Origin: an uncultured Clostridia bacterium
GTDB lineage: Bacteria; Bacillota; Clostridia; Lachnospirales; Anaerotignaceae
DNA length: 50,232 bases
Reading direction: 5' to 3'
Assembly (NCBI GenBank): GCA_910587735.1
Contig: CAJUNT010000019.1
Location: forward strand, 1 to 50,232
The notes under the pieces were generated by a model that had not been told where the DNA came from, made no database searches, and was given only the letters and a program-made list of their open reading frames with translations. Below are positions 1-9,436 of this stretch, in pieces. Position 1 is the first letter of the stretch. Each line of letters begins with the position of its first letter. A program made the position numbers and the translations under genes.

Positions 1-51
1 CTCACGTGTTCAGCTTGGAAGGCTGACGTTCTACCATTGAACTACACCCGC
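1..51 (-). tRNA. tRNA-Gly(TCC), 3' part cut off by the window edge
   Basis: Read on the minus strand from position 51, the sequence gives an acceptor start GCGGGTG, a D-arm (TAGTTCAATGGTAGAAC) and an anticodon stem TCAGC/GCTGA closing the loop CTTCCAA. The anticodon is TCC (positions 17-19), decoding GGA glycine. The T-arm and 3' acceptor lie beyond the window, so the gene is partial here. Confidence 0.93.
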
Positions 52-196
52 AAAATATATTATATAATCAACGAAAACTATTATGCCATATTTTTATTAT
101 AAAGTCAATACTTTTTTAAAAAAATTTAAAAAATATAGTATAAAATGAAAAAGGTATATGAAAATGTAGATTGTATTTAGTAAGCTATCTAGTGTA

Positions 197-256
197 TTGA
201 CAAATTCTAATGTATCGTATAAAATAGTTATTGACTAATAGTCAATAACTATTTTA
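197..256 (+). promoter_or_regulatory. Promoter with 37-bp palindromic operator for the TetR-MFS pair
   Basis: A sigma-A-type promoter is visible: TTGACA at 197-202, a 17-bp spacer, and TAAAAT at 220-225. A perfect inverted repeat with 18-bp arms and a 1-bp centre covers 220-256 (left arm TAAAATAGTTATTGACTA). It overlaps the -10 and the expected transcription start. TetR-family proteins bind such palindromes and usually repress their own promoter, so this is the likely autoregulatory operator of the gene starting at 289. Confidence 0.8.
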
Positions 257-288
257 TTTATAGATTGATAATGAAGGAGGAGTATAAA

Positions 289-933
289 TTGGCGAGACCA
301 GTAAAAAAAACACAACAGCAATGGAAAAATGAAATATTAAATGCAGCGCAAAATTTATTTATAACAAAAGGATATCAAAAAACATCAATTTCAGACATTA
401 TGAAAGAGGTGGAAGGAGCAAAAGGAATGTTTTATCGTTGTTTTCAAAGTAAAGAGGAGGTAATGCAAGAATTAGGTAATCAAATGTTTTTTCACAATAA
501 TCCCTTTGAAGAAATTAAAAAACGTACTGATTTAAATGGCTTACAAAAAATAAAAGAATTACTTCTATTGAATCAATCAGATACCAAAAGAAATGATATC
601 AATATGCAAGCAATTTCTATATTGAAAGACCCTCATATTTTAGCGTCGGCAATAGAATCTAATAGAAAGGTATTAACACCTTTATGGTATGAATTGTTAG
701 AGGAGGGAAAAAATGATGGCTCTATACAAACAGAATATACAAAAGAACTTTCTGAATTGTTACCACTTATCAATTTTTGGCTTTTACCATCAGTTTATCA
801 TGCAACAGCAGATGAAATTTATCATAAATATTGTTTTATTATGGAGGTGCTTTGTCATATGGGACTGCCTATTATAGATGATAGTATGCTATTATCTGAT
901 AAAAAGATTTTTACAGATGCTGTTGAGAAATAG
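289..933 (+). CDS. TetR/AcrR family transcriptional regulator
   Basis: A one-component repressor of about 214 residues. The N-terminal helix-turn-helix reads NAAQNLFITKGYQKTSISDI, followed by a KGMFYRCFQSKEEV segment typical of TetR helices 3-4; the C-terminal ligand-binding half is divergent, as usual. An upstream in-frame TTG at 265 has no ribosome site, whereas AAGGAGGAG at 274-282 sits 6 bp before the TTG at 289, so the protein should begin (M)ARPVKKTQQQ. It is followed 10 bp later by an MFS exporter in the same direction, the classic arrangement of a drug-responsive repressor with its pump. The 220-256 palindrome is its probable binding site. The inducer is unknown. Confidence 0.9.
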   Translation: MARPVKKTQQQWKNEILNAAQNLFITKGYQKTSISDIMKEVEGAKGMFYRCFQSKEEVMQELGNQMFFHNNPFEEIKKRTDLNGLQKIKELLLLNQSDTKRNDINMQAISILKDPHILASAIESNRKVLTPLWYELLEEGKNDGSIQTEYTKELSELLPLINFWLLPSVYHATADEIYHKYCFIMEVLCHMGLPIIDDSMLLSDKKIFTDAVEK

Positions 934-943
934 GAGGAAAGCT

Positions 944-2179
944 ATGACAGAACAAAAATTATTTACTAAAAATTTTATATTTTTGATATTAGGACAGGCT
1001 ATTTCGTTGTTTGGTAATTTTATATTAAAACTTGCTTTATCTATGTATATTTTAGAACAAAGTGGTTCAGCAGGCATATTTGCAACAATATTATCTATTG
1101 CAACGATTCCTACTATATTATTGTCACCGTTAGGTGGCATTATTGCAGACAGAGCAAACAAAAGAAATGTTATGGTAATATTAGATGGATTGACAGGTAT
1201 ATTGATTTTATGTGCGTCATTTTTTTTATATAAAGGAAATGATATTACTGTCATTAGTATATTGCTTGTATTGCTTTCTATATTGGGTGCTTTTGAAACG
1301 CCTACTGTACAAGCGTGTATTCCTTCTATTATGATGGGTGATAATATTACAAAAGGAAATGCTGTTGTAAATCAAATTGCTTCCATATCTTATTTGATTG
1401 CGCCAATAATAGGTGCAATAGTATATAGTGCGTTTGATCTGAAAATAGTAATCTATGTAAGCATATTTTGTTTTTTTGCTACTGCTTTATTAGAATGTTT
1501 TATTGCTATTCCATACAAACGATTACAAAGAAATGAAACAATTTTTAATGTTATAAAAAATGATTTTTGTCAAAGCATGAGTTTTATATTTCGAAAACAA
1601 AGAAATATATTTCATATACTGCTTTTTACTGCATTTTGTAGAATTTTTGTGATGGGTGTTGTTATAGTTGGATTACCTTATATTGTGCGTACTGTACTTT
1701 TGTTAAATGCAAAATATTATGGTATAGCAGAAAGCACATTAGCGGTTGCTACTATTATTGGAAGTATGATAGCTGGAGTAATAGCAGAAAATTTTAAAAT
1801 GAAAAATTTGTCATTTGTTATTATGGTGATGGGTTTATTTATGATGAGTGTTGGTATGGCATTTATCATACCTAGTGATACAATGATAATATACCTCATT
1901 AATGTAATATCTTTTTGTGGTATACAAATTGCTATCAGTATATTTTCTATATTTGCAGTTTCTTTTATACAGCAAAAAACGCCAAATGATATGATAGGTA
2001 AAATAATGGCTTATACTTCTATGATTGCGTTATGCATGCAACCAGTAGGACAAATGTTGTATGGTTTTTTGTTTGATACGTTTTATCATACGATTTCTGT
2101 TGTATTGATTGGTACAGGTTTGGTTGTTTGTATCATTGCATGGTATACAAAAAAATTTTTTATACTTTTGGAAAAATAA
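944..2179 (+). CDS. MFS efflux transporter (MFS_3 / Mef-like)
   Basis: A 411-aa integral membrane protein with about 12 hydrophobic segments, the usual size for a drug/proton antiporter of the major facilitator superfamily. The loop between helices 2 and 3 carries GGIIADRANKRNVMV, the MFS motif A signature. The start is the ATG at 944, preceded by AGGAGG at 932-937; reading frame upstream of it overlaps the TetR gene and has no ribosome site. The N-terminal pattern (ISLFGNFILKLALSMYILEQSG) resembles macrolide-efflux (Mef) and EntS-type exporters. It is co-transcribed with the TetR regulator, so export of a toxic compound is likely, but the substrate cannot be read from sequence. Confidence 0.88.
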   Translation: MTEQKLFTKNFIFLILGQAISLFGNFILKLALSMYILEQSGSAGIFATILSIATIPTILLSPLGGIIADRANKRNVMVILDGLTGILILCASFFLYKGNDITVISILLVLLSILGAFETPTVQACIPSIMMGDNITKGNAVVNQIASISYLIAPIIGAIVYSAFDLKIVIYVSIFCFFATALLECFIAIPYKRLQRNETIFNVIKNDFCQSMSFIFRKQRNIFHILLFTAFCRIFVMGVVIVGLPYIVRTVLLLNAKYYGIAESTLAVATIIGSMIAGVIAENFKMKNLSFVIMVMGLFMMSVGMAFIIPSDTMIIYLINVISFCGIQIAISIFSIFAVSFIQQKTPNDMIGKIMAYTSMIALCMQPVGQMLYGFLFDTFYHTISVVLIGTGLVVCIIAWYTKKFFILLEK

Positions 2180-2304
2180 TAAATAAATGATACTGTTGTT
2201 TATAGGGATATATTTCCATAATCAGATTTTCATAGTTGTATTTTATATCATTTTTTATTTTACTGATGTTTTTGTAATATATCCCTTTCAATAACAAATA
2301 TAAA

Positions 2305-2814
2305 TCAAAATTTTCTTAAGAATGTTTGAGAGTTAATATATTCCATAATAGAACCATATACTCCTTTTTCTGTAATCTCTAATATACCAAATGTAGGCTG
2401 AGGCACACCTCTTGGTAATGAGATACTACCAGGATTGAATAACATAACACGTCCAGTATTATCATTTACAGGGCTGTGTGTGTGCCCAAAAAGTACGATA
2501 TCTGCACCCTCTTGTTCTGCCCAATAAGAAATGGTATCATAATTCCAATAAACTTGATGAGTATGTCCATGTGTTAAAAGTAGTTTTTTACCGTGTATTG
2601 TGAGCATCAATTTATTTGGAGTTTTACTTCCAAAATCATTATTTCCTCTTACGATGTAAAAAGGTAAATCAGGGTATTCTGTTTGTAAATCTTCTGCATC
2701 ATAGGCATGGTCTCCTAAATGTATTACAGAATTCATATATTTGCCTATACGATTTAATATATCTCTTGCATTTGATAAATAGCCATGTGTGTCACTGAGA
2801 ACTAAAATCTTCAA
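2305..2814 (-). CDS. YfcE/MJ0936-type metallophosphoesterase
   Basis: A 169-aa calcineurin-like phosphodiesterase. The metal-binding signatures are in order: DTHG near residue 8, GDH near 35, GNND near 58, the LTHGH motif and the GHTH motif, ending with NPGSISLPRG, typical of the YfcE family. The start is a TTG whose bases overlap the stop of the upstream rdgB gene (shared TTGA), so the two are translationally coupled. Family members hydrolyse phosphodiesters in vitro; the physiological substrate is generally unknown. The rdgB-yfcE pairing is common in clostridia. Confidence 0.92.
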   Translation of the reverse strand: MKILVLSDTHGYLSNARDILNRIGKYMNSVIHLGDHAYDAEDLQTEYPDLPFYIVRGNNDFGSKTPNKLMLTIHGKKLLLTHGHTHQVYWNYDTISYWAEQEGADIVLFGHTHSPVNDNTGRVMLFNPGSISLPRGVPQPTFGILEITEKGVYGSIMEYINSQTFLRKF

Positions 2815-3410
2815 TGTGATATTTCCCCCTCTTTTGCTAATAATTCTTTCATCTTTTTAAGCGCTTTTCCTCTATGACTAATCGCATTTTTTTCTTCGGG
2901 AGATAATTCTGCTGTTGTTTTTCCTTTTTCGGGAACAAAAAATATAGGGTCATATCCAAAACCATTTTCTCCTTTTATTTCATGAGCTATCAAACCTTCT
3001 ATTGTAGATTGTGTTGTTACTATTTTGCCATTAGGAAAAGCAGTTGCAATGGCACATACAAATCTTGCACTTCTTTTTTGTTCAGGTACATTTTCCATTA
3101 AATGTAATATATGATTATTTTTTTCAATATAAGGAGTATTTTCTCCTAAATATCTTGCAGAATAAACACCAGGCTTTTTATCTAAAAAATCAATTTCTAA
3201 ACCGGAATCATCTGCCATTGTTATTTTACCTGTTATTTTTGAAATTTCTGTTGCTTTTTTGATTGCATTTTCTGTAAATGTTTTGCCATCTTCTATTACT
3301 TCCACTGCAACACAGGCTTCTTCCATAGAAATGATTTCAAATTCGTGTAATATAGATTTTACTTCTTTTATTTTTCCTTTATTTTTGGTTGCAAATATTA
3401 TCTGTTCCAT
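2811..3410 (-). CDS. rdgB: XTP/dITP diphosphatase (RdgB/HAM1)
   Basis: A 199-aa cytoplasmic house-cleaning nucleotide pyrophosphatase that removes ITP, dITP and XTP from the nucleotide pool. Family signatures are clear: the N-terminal ATKNKGKIKEVKSIL nucleotide-binding start, ADDSGLEIDFLDKKPGVYSARY, GENGFGYDPIFFVPE and the C-terminal SHRGKALKKM. Length matches the family. AGAGGAGAAGG lies just before the ATG. It is the first gene of a two-gene operon with the phosphoesterase, overlapping it by 4 bp. Confidence 0.96.
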   Translation of the reverse strand: MEQIIFATKNKGKIKEVKSILHEFEIISMEEACVAVEVIEDGKTFTENAIKKATEISKITGKITMADDSGLEIDFLDKKPGVYSARYLGENTPYIEKNNHILHLMENVPEQKRSARFVCAIATAFPNGKIVTTQSTIEGLIAHEIKGENGFGYDPIFFVPEKGKTTAELSPEEKNAISHRGKALKKMKELLAKEGEISH

Positions 3411-3564
3411 ATTCCTTCTCCTCTACATTCCATACATTTTTTACATCATTTATTATACAATGAAAATTACAAATTGAACAGATTGTATTTTCAAAAGCTT
3501 GTACTTTTCTTGGAATACACATTAATATCATTGCTACTACAATGCCAATGCGAAATAATCTCAT
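3379..3564 (-). CDS. Possible small secreted or membrane-anchored peptide
   Basis: A 61-codon ORF whose 3' end overlaps the rdgB start by 32 bp. In its favour: a good ribosome site (GAGGTGA, 4 bp before ATG) and an N-terminus resembling a signal peptide (RLFRIGIVVAMILMCI then KVQAF). The remainder is short, with three cysteines. I recognise no family. It may be a leader ORF of the rdgB operon or a genuine small exported peptide; chance is also possible in such AT-rich DNA. Confidence 0.4.
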   Translation of the reverse strand: MRLFRIGIVVAMILMCIPRKVQAFENTICSICNFHCIINDVKNVWNVEEKEYGTDNICNQK

Positions 3565-4507
3565 AAAATCACCTCATATTTATTTTAGAGGAGTATAAAA
3601 AATGGAACAATGTTTTTAGAAAGCAAATTTTTACAATATTTGTTAGTATGTTTTAAAATATGATTGAAATTCTGTTTGATTGACTGCAAATTTAATAGCT
3701 TGACTTTATTCTTTAAAATGATATAATAAGTTGCAAATAATACCATTCAATATATGCAAAATAACAACTATAAAAATACTATAAATAGCTTCGTATAGAT
3801 TACACTTTTTCCATAATTCATTATTTTCACTATTTTAAAAAATTTTTTAGTAAAATAATACCTTTCAATATATATTTTATCATCAATCAATAGGGTAAAT
3901 ATACTTTATGATTATCCTTTCTATACTATTATATAAAATCATTTTTTCGTGAAATATATGGATTTATATAGCATAACATTTGTATAATAGGATTATCTGT
4001 ACTTCATAATACGAAAACACATATTTTTTGTATGATAGTGTTATTTTTTTTAAATTGGTAGTTTAGGAAAAAGTGTACTTTTTACAAAACAATAAATATC
4101 CATAATAATGGGATAATATTTATTTGTAAAAAGATAGAAATTCTATAAAAATAGATGTTATTTTTAGTAAAATATGTATAGAAAGGGCTTGTAATTATTT
4201 ATATTATTTGTTATAGTAGAAAATGGAATTATGAAAGACCCAATATTATAGTTTAATAAAAAATGATATCTAATTAGTATCATACTTAATATAAAATGCA
4301 CAAATTTTATCATTTATTAATATATTAAGTATATAGAAATGAAAATAAAGATGTTTATATTTTCTATTATAAAATAATATTTTAACAAATTTGTTGAAAA
4401 TATATAATATATTTTTATTTTTTTATTCAATATTATATTAATGTATCATATATAATATAACTAAATATAATATAGTATTAAAATATGCTGTGATGGGGGA
4501 GATAAAA
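3565..4507 (+). other. Gene-free AT-rich intergenic region
   Basis: About 940 bp without a plausible coding frame on either strand: stops are dense and no ribosome site precedes an open frame. It is extremely AT-rich and full of short A/T tracts. I see no tRNA, riboswitch or strong GC hairpin. It probably contains the promoter of the chemoreceptor gene beginning at 4508. Confidence 0.6.
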
Positions 4508-6352
4508 TTGTTTAACAAGTCGAAAGACGAAAATATGGAAAATGTAGAAAATGCAGAACTAGAAAGTAAAAAGGGTACTAAAAAAGGAACGACAAAATAT
4601 CAAATATTAAAGGGGTATTTGATGATAACGTCTATAACAATACTTGTTGTTGTGGTGTTATTTGCATTTCAAGCCTTAATATATGGCAAATATAAAATTG
4701 TTTCAGGAAGTTATACAGCAGAAAATGTGTCAAGAGATATGGTTTCTGCGCATTATGATTGGATATTAAAGCTGACAAACAGTTTGCATACAGGAGAACA
4801 ATTTAAAGGTAATCTTGACCCTAATACTTGTTCTTTTGGTAAATGGCTTTCACAAAATGAATCCAGCATTACAGACAGTGAAATTGCTACTAGAATTAAA
4901 CAAATTAAAAATGTCCATTCTGAGATTCACGCTTTTGCTGGTGATGTAAATCAATTAGATGAAGCACAAAGAGCAGCAAAATATGATGAATTTATAACGA
5001 ATTATGAACCAAAAGTAAATTCTTTAATTGAAAATTTATCGGGAATTGCGAACAGATATACTACAATTGCACAAAAAGCAGCAAATGATTTAAGTGCATT
5101 ACTTATGGTTTCTATTATATGTATTATTATATTGACAATTATTGCGATTATAGTGAGTGCTTATCTTGCAAATAAGACTTCTACAAAAATATCTGCTCCT
5201 ATGACTTCTATAGCAGCATGGTCAAGAGAACTGTCAGAAGGTGCAGATACGTTAGATTTTAATTTTGATTATGGAGATATCGACCAAAATAGCGAAATTG
5301 CAATTATGATTGATTCTTTTAAACAATTAGCAAACAGTATACAGGAAAATGTAAGAGTTGTAAAACGTGTTGCAGATGGTGACATGACAGTTTTTGTTGA
5401 TATTCGTTCCAGCAAAGATACATTAGGAAAAAATTTGTATAGGATGGTACAAAGCAATGATGTTCTTTTTTCAGAAATATTGAAAGTAGCACACAAAGTA
5501 GCAGAAGGTTCTACATACATTGCAAATGTAAGCCATGAACTTGCCGATAGTGCTCATGTGCAGGCACAGACAGTAAATGAATTATCTTCTGCAATTAATG
5601 ATGCAGCTGATTTGATAAGCAAAAGTTCCGCACATATGGCAGAGGCTTCTTCTATTTCAGATATTATTAAAACAAATGCTCAAAGAAGTAATGAAAAAAT
5701 GAATGTACTTGCGGAATCTGTGGAAGAAATGAAAATCGCATCACAAAAAGTTTCACAAGTTATTAAAACCATTGATGATATTGCTTTTCAAACAGGTATA
5801 CTTGCATTGAATGCTTCTGTTGAGGCAGCAAGAGCAGGAGAAGCAGGAAAAGGATTTGCTGTTGTTGCAAATGAAGTAAGAGAACTCGCATTAAAGAGTA
5901 CTGCGGCGGCAGATGAAAGTAAAGCATTAATTGAAAATACAATAAACAAAGCAGTGGTAGGTAGTGAGGTTTCTGTTGAAGCATTAGATATGTTTAAAAC
6001 AATAGTAGAAGAAATTAATAATATTACTTCTATTATACAAGAAGAGTCTACTTCTTCTGCTACACAATTAGATTGTATAGAAGGTATTCGCTCTAATATT
6101 TCTGGAATTATGAGAGAAACATCAAATAATGTGGATATTAGTAAAAATTCTGCAAACTCTAGTAAAGAAATGCAGAAAAATGCTGACAGATTAAGAGCAG
6201 AAATGGAAAAATTCAATTTAAGACAGCGTCAGCCTGGTAAAGCATATATTCCACCAGAAAAAGCAAATGATAGAGAATTTATTAAAATGGCAGAAGAAAA
6301 CTATAAACATACACAAGAAACAGGTCAATTTAATTATGACTATGATAATTAA
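4508..6352 (+). CDS. Methyl-accepting chemotaxis protein with CZB-type zinc-binding sensor region
   Basis: A transmembrane chemoreceptor of about 614 residues. From the upstream GTG at 4490, numbering runs: TM1 about 42-66; an external region with H88, H100, C114 in CSFGKWL, and H143/H147 in NVHSEIHAF, the pattern of the chemoreceptor zinc-binding (CZB) domain; TM2 about 203-226; HAMP to about 295; and a methyl-accepting coiled coil whose tip reads DDIAFQTGILALNASVEAARAGEAGKGFAVVANEVR, which contacts CheA and CheW. I chose TTG 4508 because GGGGGAG at 4495-4501 lies just upstream; GTG 4490 has no ribosome site. CZB usually sits at the cytoplasmic C-terminus, so its position between the membrane helices is notable. 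Ligand unknown; metal or oxidant sensing is an inference. Confidence 0.9.
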   Translation: MFNKSKDENMENVENAELESKKGTKKGTTKYQILKGYLMITSITILVVVVLFAFQALIYGKYKIVSGSYTAENVSRDMVSAHYDWILKLTNSLHTGEQFKGNLDPNTCSFGKWLSQNESSITDSEIATRIKQIKNVHSEIHAFAGDVNQLDEAQRAAKYDEFITNYEPKVNSLIENLSGIANRYTTIAQKAANDLSALLMVSIICIIILTIIAIIVSAYLANKTSTKISAPMTSIAAWSRELSEGADTLDFNFDYGDIDQNSEIAIMIDSFKQLANSIQENVRVVKRVADGDMTVFVDIRSSKDTLGKNLYRMVQSNDVLFSEILKVAHKVAEGSTYIANVSHELADSAHVQAQTVNELSSAINDAADLISKSSAHMAEASSISDIIKTNAQRSNEKMNVLAESVEEMKIASQKVSQVIKTIDDIAFQTGILALNASVEAARAGEAGKGFAVVANEVRELALKSTAAADESKALIENTINKAVVGSEVSVEALDMFKTIVEEINNITSIIQEESTSSATQLDCIEGIRSNISGIMRETSNNVDISKNSANSSKEMQKNADRLRAEMEKFNLRQRQPGKAYIPPEKANDREFIKMAEENYKHTQETGQFNYDYDN

Positions 6353-6370
6353 ATAAAATTTTTGTAATTT

Positions 6371-6409
6371 ATAAGACTTTAAAATGATAAATTTTAAAGT
6401 CTTATTTTT
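6371..6409 (+). terminator. Rho-independent terminator of the chemoreceptor gene
   Basis: Perfect 15-bp arms (ATAAGACTTTAAAAT at 6371-6385 and its complement at 6391-6405) around a 5-nt loop, followed by a T run. It separates the receptor from the two-component operon. Confidence 0.85.
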
Positions 6410-6489
6410 GTATAGTATTCAATAATGATATATGATATGATTAAAAAAGATTGTTGTTACTGTTTGAAAAAAGGGAAGAAGGAAAAATT

Positions 6490-7611
6490 ATGATAAAAGT
6501 ATTTTTAGTAGAAGATGAGGTTATCATTCGACATGGTATTAGAGATAATATAAACTGGGAAGAAAATGGTTTTTTATTTGTAGGAGAAGCAGGTGACGGA
6601 GAATATGCCTATCCTATGATATTAAAAACAGAACCAGATATATTGATTACAGATGTTAAAATGCCATTTATGGATGGATTGGAATTAAGTCGTATTGTAA
6701 AAAAGGCATTGCCTGAAACAAAAATTGTAATATTGAGCGGATATAATGAATTTGATTATGCAAAAGAAGCAATTAAAATTGGTATCAGTGATTATTTGTT
6801 AAAGCCCATTACTTCTGAACATTTGATTGAAGCATTAAAAAAAGTAGCAGACATTATAAAAGAAGAAAGAGAAAAAAGCAAATTGCTAGAAAGATATTTT
6901 GTAAGTTACGAAAAATATACAGAATTTTTGGATAAAACAGATTATAGTGGTGTAGATAGGAAATTGATAGAGGACTTTTTAAAATTAGGTTCCGTAGAAG
7001 AGTGTAATACATTTATAGAAGAATATTTTTCTGCAATGGGTGAAAATAATTATAAATCTCTTTTGCTTAGACAGTATATGACAATGGATATATTTTATTG
7101 TGTGCAAGAATTTTTAAAAAGTTTAAAAATAAAATCGGAGGATATCCCTGAAGAAAAAAAAGATATTAAATTGATACCAAAAAGTATTAATAGTATAGAA
7201 ACCACAAAAGAATATTTGAAAGAACTTTTTACATTTGCATTAACAATGAGAGATAATATTTCAAATGATAGATATAGTGATTTGATAGAAAAAGCAAAGG
7301 AATATATATTACAACATTTTCAGGAAAGTGATTTTTCATTAAATAAAATTGCTGTTCATATAGGCATTAGCGCAAGTTATTTTAGTTCTATATTTAAACA
7401 AAAAACAGGACAGTCTTTTGTGGAATATTTAACCAAAACACGTATGGAAAAAGCATGTGAATTATTAAAGTGTACTACACTCAGAACCGCAGAAATAGGG
7501 GAACAGGTAGGCTACCATGACCCTCATTATTTTAGCGCAACATTTAAAAGAGTAATAGGACAATCTCCTAAAGACTTTAAAAATGATACTGGAAATCAGC
7601 AGGTGAAATAA
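6490..7611 (+). CDS. YesN-type response regulator (REC + AraC HTH)
   Basis: A 373-aa DNA-binding response regulator. The receiver domain (1-120) has the acidic pair E8/D9, phosphoacceptor D55 in LITDVKMPFMDG, and the conserved lysine in DYLLKPIT. A variable linker follows, then two AraC-type helix-turn-helices at about 270-373 (LNKIAVHIGISASYFSSIFKQKTG and IGEQVGYHDPHYFSATFKRVIGQSPKDFK). The ATG at 6490 follows GAAGAAGGA; the in-frame codons upstream lack a ribosome site. The partner kinase starts 4 bp downstream. YesMN pairs commonly control carbohydrate ABC transporters, so the adjacent sugar-uptake operon is the likely target. Confidence 0.93.
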   Translation: MIKVFLVEDEVIIRHGIRDNINWEENGFLFVGEAGDGEYAYPMILKTEPDILITDVKMPFMDGLELSRIVKKALPETKIVILSGYNEFDYAKEAIKIGISDYLLKPITSEHLIEALKKVADIIKEEREKSKLLERYFVSYEKYTEFLDKTDYSGVDRKLIEDFLKLGSVEECNTFIEEYFSAMGENNYKSLLLRQYMTMDIFYCVQEFLKSLKIKSEDIPEEKKDIKLIPKSINSIETTKEYLKELFTFALTMRDNISNDRYSDLIEKAKEYILQHFQESDFSLNKIAVHIGISASYFSSIFKQKTGQSFVEYLTKTRMEKACELLKCTTLRTAEIGEQVGYHDPHYFSATFKRVIGQSPKDFKNDTGNQQVK

Positions 7612-7615
7612 AAAC

Positions 7616-9100
7616 ATGATAAAAAACAAATTAACATTAAAAATGAGATTAATCATAATGTTTTTAGTAACTGCATTACCTTTGACATCTATTGTATTAA
7701 GCATATTAGGTATGATAAATAATTATTCTGATTCTTATAATAAAATTATGGCAAATTTAAAAGTGGCAAATGATTATAACACTATATTTAAAGAACAGAT
7801 GGAATATTCTATGTATAGAGTGATGATAGGATTAATTGATGCTGATAAATTTCAGTCGGGTGATATTAAAGAAGGACAAACAGAATATGCTACTGTTTTA
7901 AAAAATCCTTTAGATTTAATTGAAAAAGCAAAAATGGACTTTCGTTATGTCATTAAAAGAGAGCCAGATAGTTATAGTGATATTAAAATAAATGGTATAT
8001 TATCTTGTTTAGATTCTTTGGAAACAGCTGTCAATAAAATGATTGAAAATTCAAAACAGCCTGGAAAATATGATGAAAATAATGCAATATGGGAAAATGA
8101 TATACAAGGACTTTGTTCTATGATACAAGATTACATCAATCAATATATACATTATGAAATATTAAATATGGAAGAACTGCAAAATGAATTAGAAATCTAC
8201 ATGAAAAGAATTGTAAAAATATTTATGACATTATTAAGTGGCATTGTAATAGCGGGTATTGGTATATCCATTATGATTACAAAATCCGTTACAAAGCCTA
8301 TTGATGATATAAAAAAAACAGCCGAAAGATTAGGACGAGGAGAATTAGAAGCAAGAGCAACATTAGGTAATTTAGAAGAAATCAATATATTGTCAAGAAC
8401 ATTTAATAAAATGAGTGATGAGATTTCAGCACTTATGGAGAAAACGAAACAAGAACAAAAAAATTTGCGTATTGCAGAATTAAAATTACATCAAGAACAA
8501 ATTAATCCTCACTTTTTATATAATACATTAGATTCTATTGTGTGGATGGCAGAAGGGGGAAAAAATAAGCAAGTTGTAGAAATGACAACGGATTTAAGTG
8601 ATTTTTTTAGAACAATACTTTCTAATGGAAATGATTTTATTACCATTGAAGAAGAAGAAAGTCATATCAGAAGTTATTTAAAAATACAAAAAATAAGATA
8701 TGAAGATGTGTTAGATTATGAAATATTGATATCACCAGAAATAAAAGAAAAAATTGTATTAAAAATGATATTACAGCCTGTTGTAGAAAATGCATTATAT
8801 CATGGTATTAAAAATAAAAGAGGTGGCGGAACGATTATTGTAAAGGGATATATGGAGAAAAGTAATATTGTATTTGAGGTAAAAGATGATGGCATTGGTA
8901 TGGATGAACAGACACTTGAAAAACTGCACAAAAAATTAAAAGGAGAAAGTATAATGGAAATCAAACAAAAAGGCGGTTTTGGTATGAATAATGTAGCAAA
9001 AAGAATATATATGTATTATGGTGCAGAATCTGATATTAGTGTGATATCTGAAAAAAATAAGGGTACTTGTATAAAAATAATATTAGGAGATAGAAAATAG
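7616..9100 (+). CDS. YesM-type sensor histidine kinase
   Basis: A 494-aa membrane kinase. TM1 is at about 12-34, an extracellular sensor at 35-200, TM2 at about 202-222, HAMP at 222-275. The His_kinase domain has LHQEQINPHFLYNTLDSIVW with phospho-acceptor H299, and the ATPase domain shows VVENALYHGIKNK (N box), KDDGIGM and GGFGMNNVAKRI. This is the LytS/YesM class, distinct from HisKA kinases. It is translationally close to the YesN regulator. The stimulus is unknown; the neighbouring importer suggests an extracellular sugar or the liganded binding protein. Confidence 0.93.
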   Translation: MIKNKLTLKMRLIIMFLVTALPLTSIVLSILGMINNYSDSYNKIMANLKVANDYNTIFKEQMEYSMYRVMIGLIDADKFQSGDIKEGQTEYATVLKNPLDLIEKAKMDFRYVIKREPDSYSDIKINGILSCLDSLETAVNKMIENSKQPGKYDENNAIWENDIQGLCSMIQDYINQYIHYEILNMEELQNELEIYMKRIVKIFMTLLSGIVIAGIGISIMITKSVTKPIDDIKKTAERLGRGELEARATLGNLEEINILSRTFNKMSDEISALMEKTKQEQKNLRIAELKLHQEQINPHFLYNTLDSIVWMAEGGKNKQVVEMTTDLSDFFRTILSNGNDFITIEEEESHIRSYLKIQKIRYEDVLDYEILISPEIKEKIVLKMILQPVVENALYHGIKNKRGGGTIIVKGYMEKSNIVFEVKDDGIGMDEQTLEKLHKKLKGESIMEIKQKGGFGMNNVAKRIYMYYGAESDISVISEKNKGTCIKIILGDRK

Positions 9101-9271
9101 CATATTATTTTAGTAAAATATAATAATAAAAAGTATTCTATATGAAATAAAGTAATATATTTACAACAAGTGAATGAGTGAAATTTTTTTATTTTTGTAA
9201 TAAAATCAAAAAACATCAATGCGAATGATAAAGCAAAATCTAAAAAAATTTAACGTTTTTTGAAAAAAAAC

Positions 9272-9387
9272 AAACTTTTTTAAAAAGATAATAAAATATT
9301 ACATTGTTTTTTTATAAAAACATATAAAAAAAATGAACTTTTTTTAAAAGATGGTCTGTTTCAAAATTGCTTTTCGTATATTATAAT
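9272..9387 (+). promoter_or_regulatory. Probable regulated promoter of the sugar-transport operon
   Basis: A consensus -10 (TATAAT, 9382-9387) has only a poor -35 match 17 bp upstream (TTTCAA, 9359-9364), as expected for an activator-dependent promoter. Two near-identical 18-bp direct repeats, AAACTTTTTTAAAAAGAT (9272-9289) and GAACTTTTTTTAAAAGAT (9335-9352), are 63 bp apart, about six helical turns. They could be AraC-type regulator sites. This assignment is inferred from position and spacing only; the AT richness makes chance repeats possible. Confidence 0.45.
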
Positions 9388-9436
9388 AGATATATAAATA
9401 AACATGAATATTAATTTTTTTTAAGGGGGAAAAAAC

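Noticed and set aside
5788..6216. 142-codon minus-strand frame inside the chemoreceptor gene
   Set aside because: Antisense to the conserved signalling domain; no start signals or family features.
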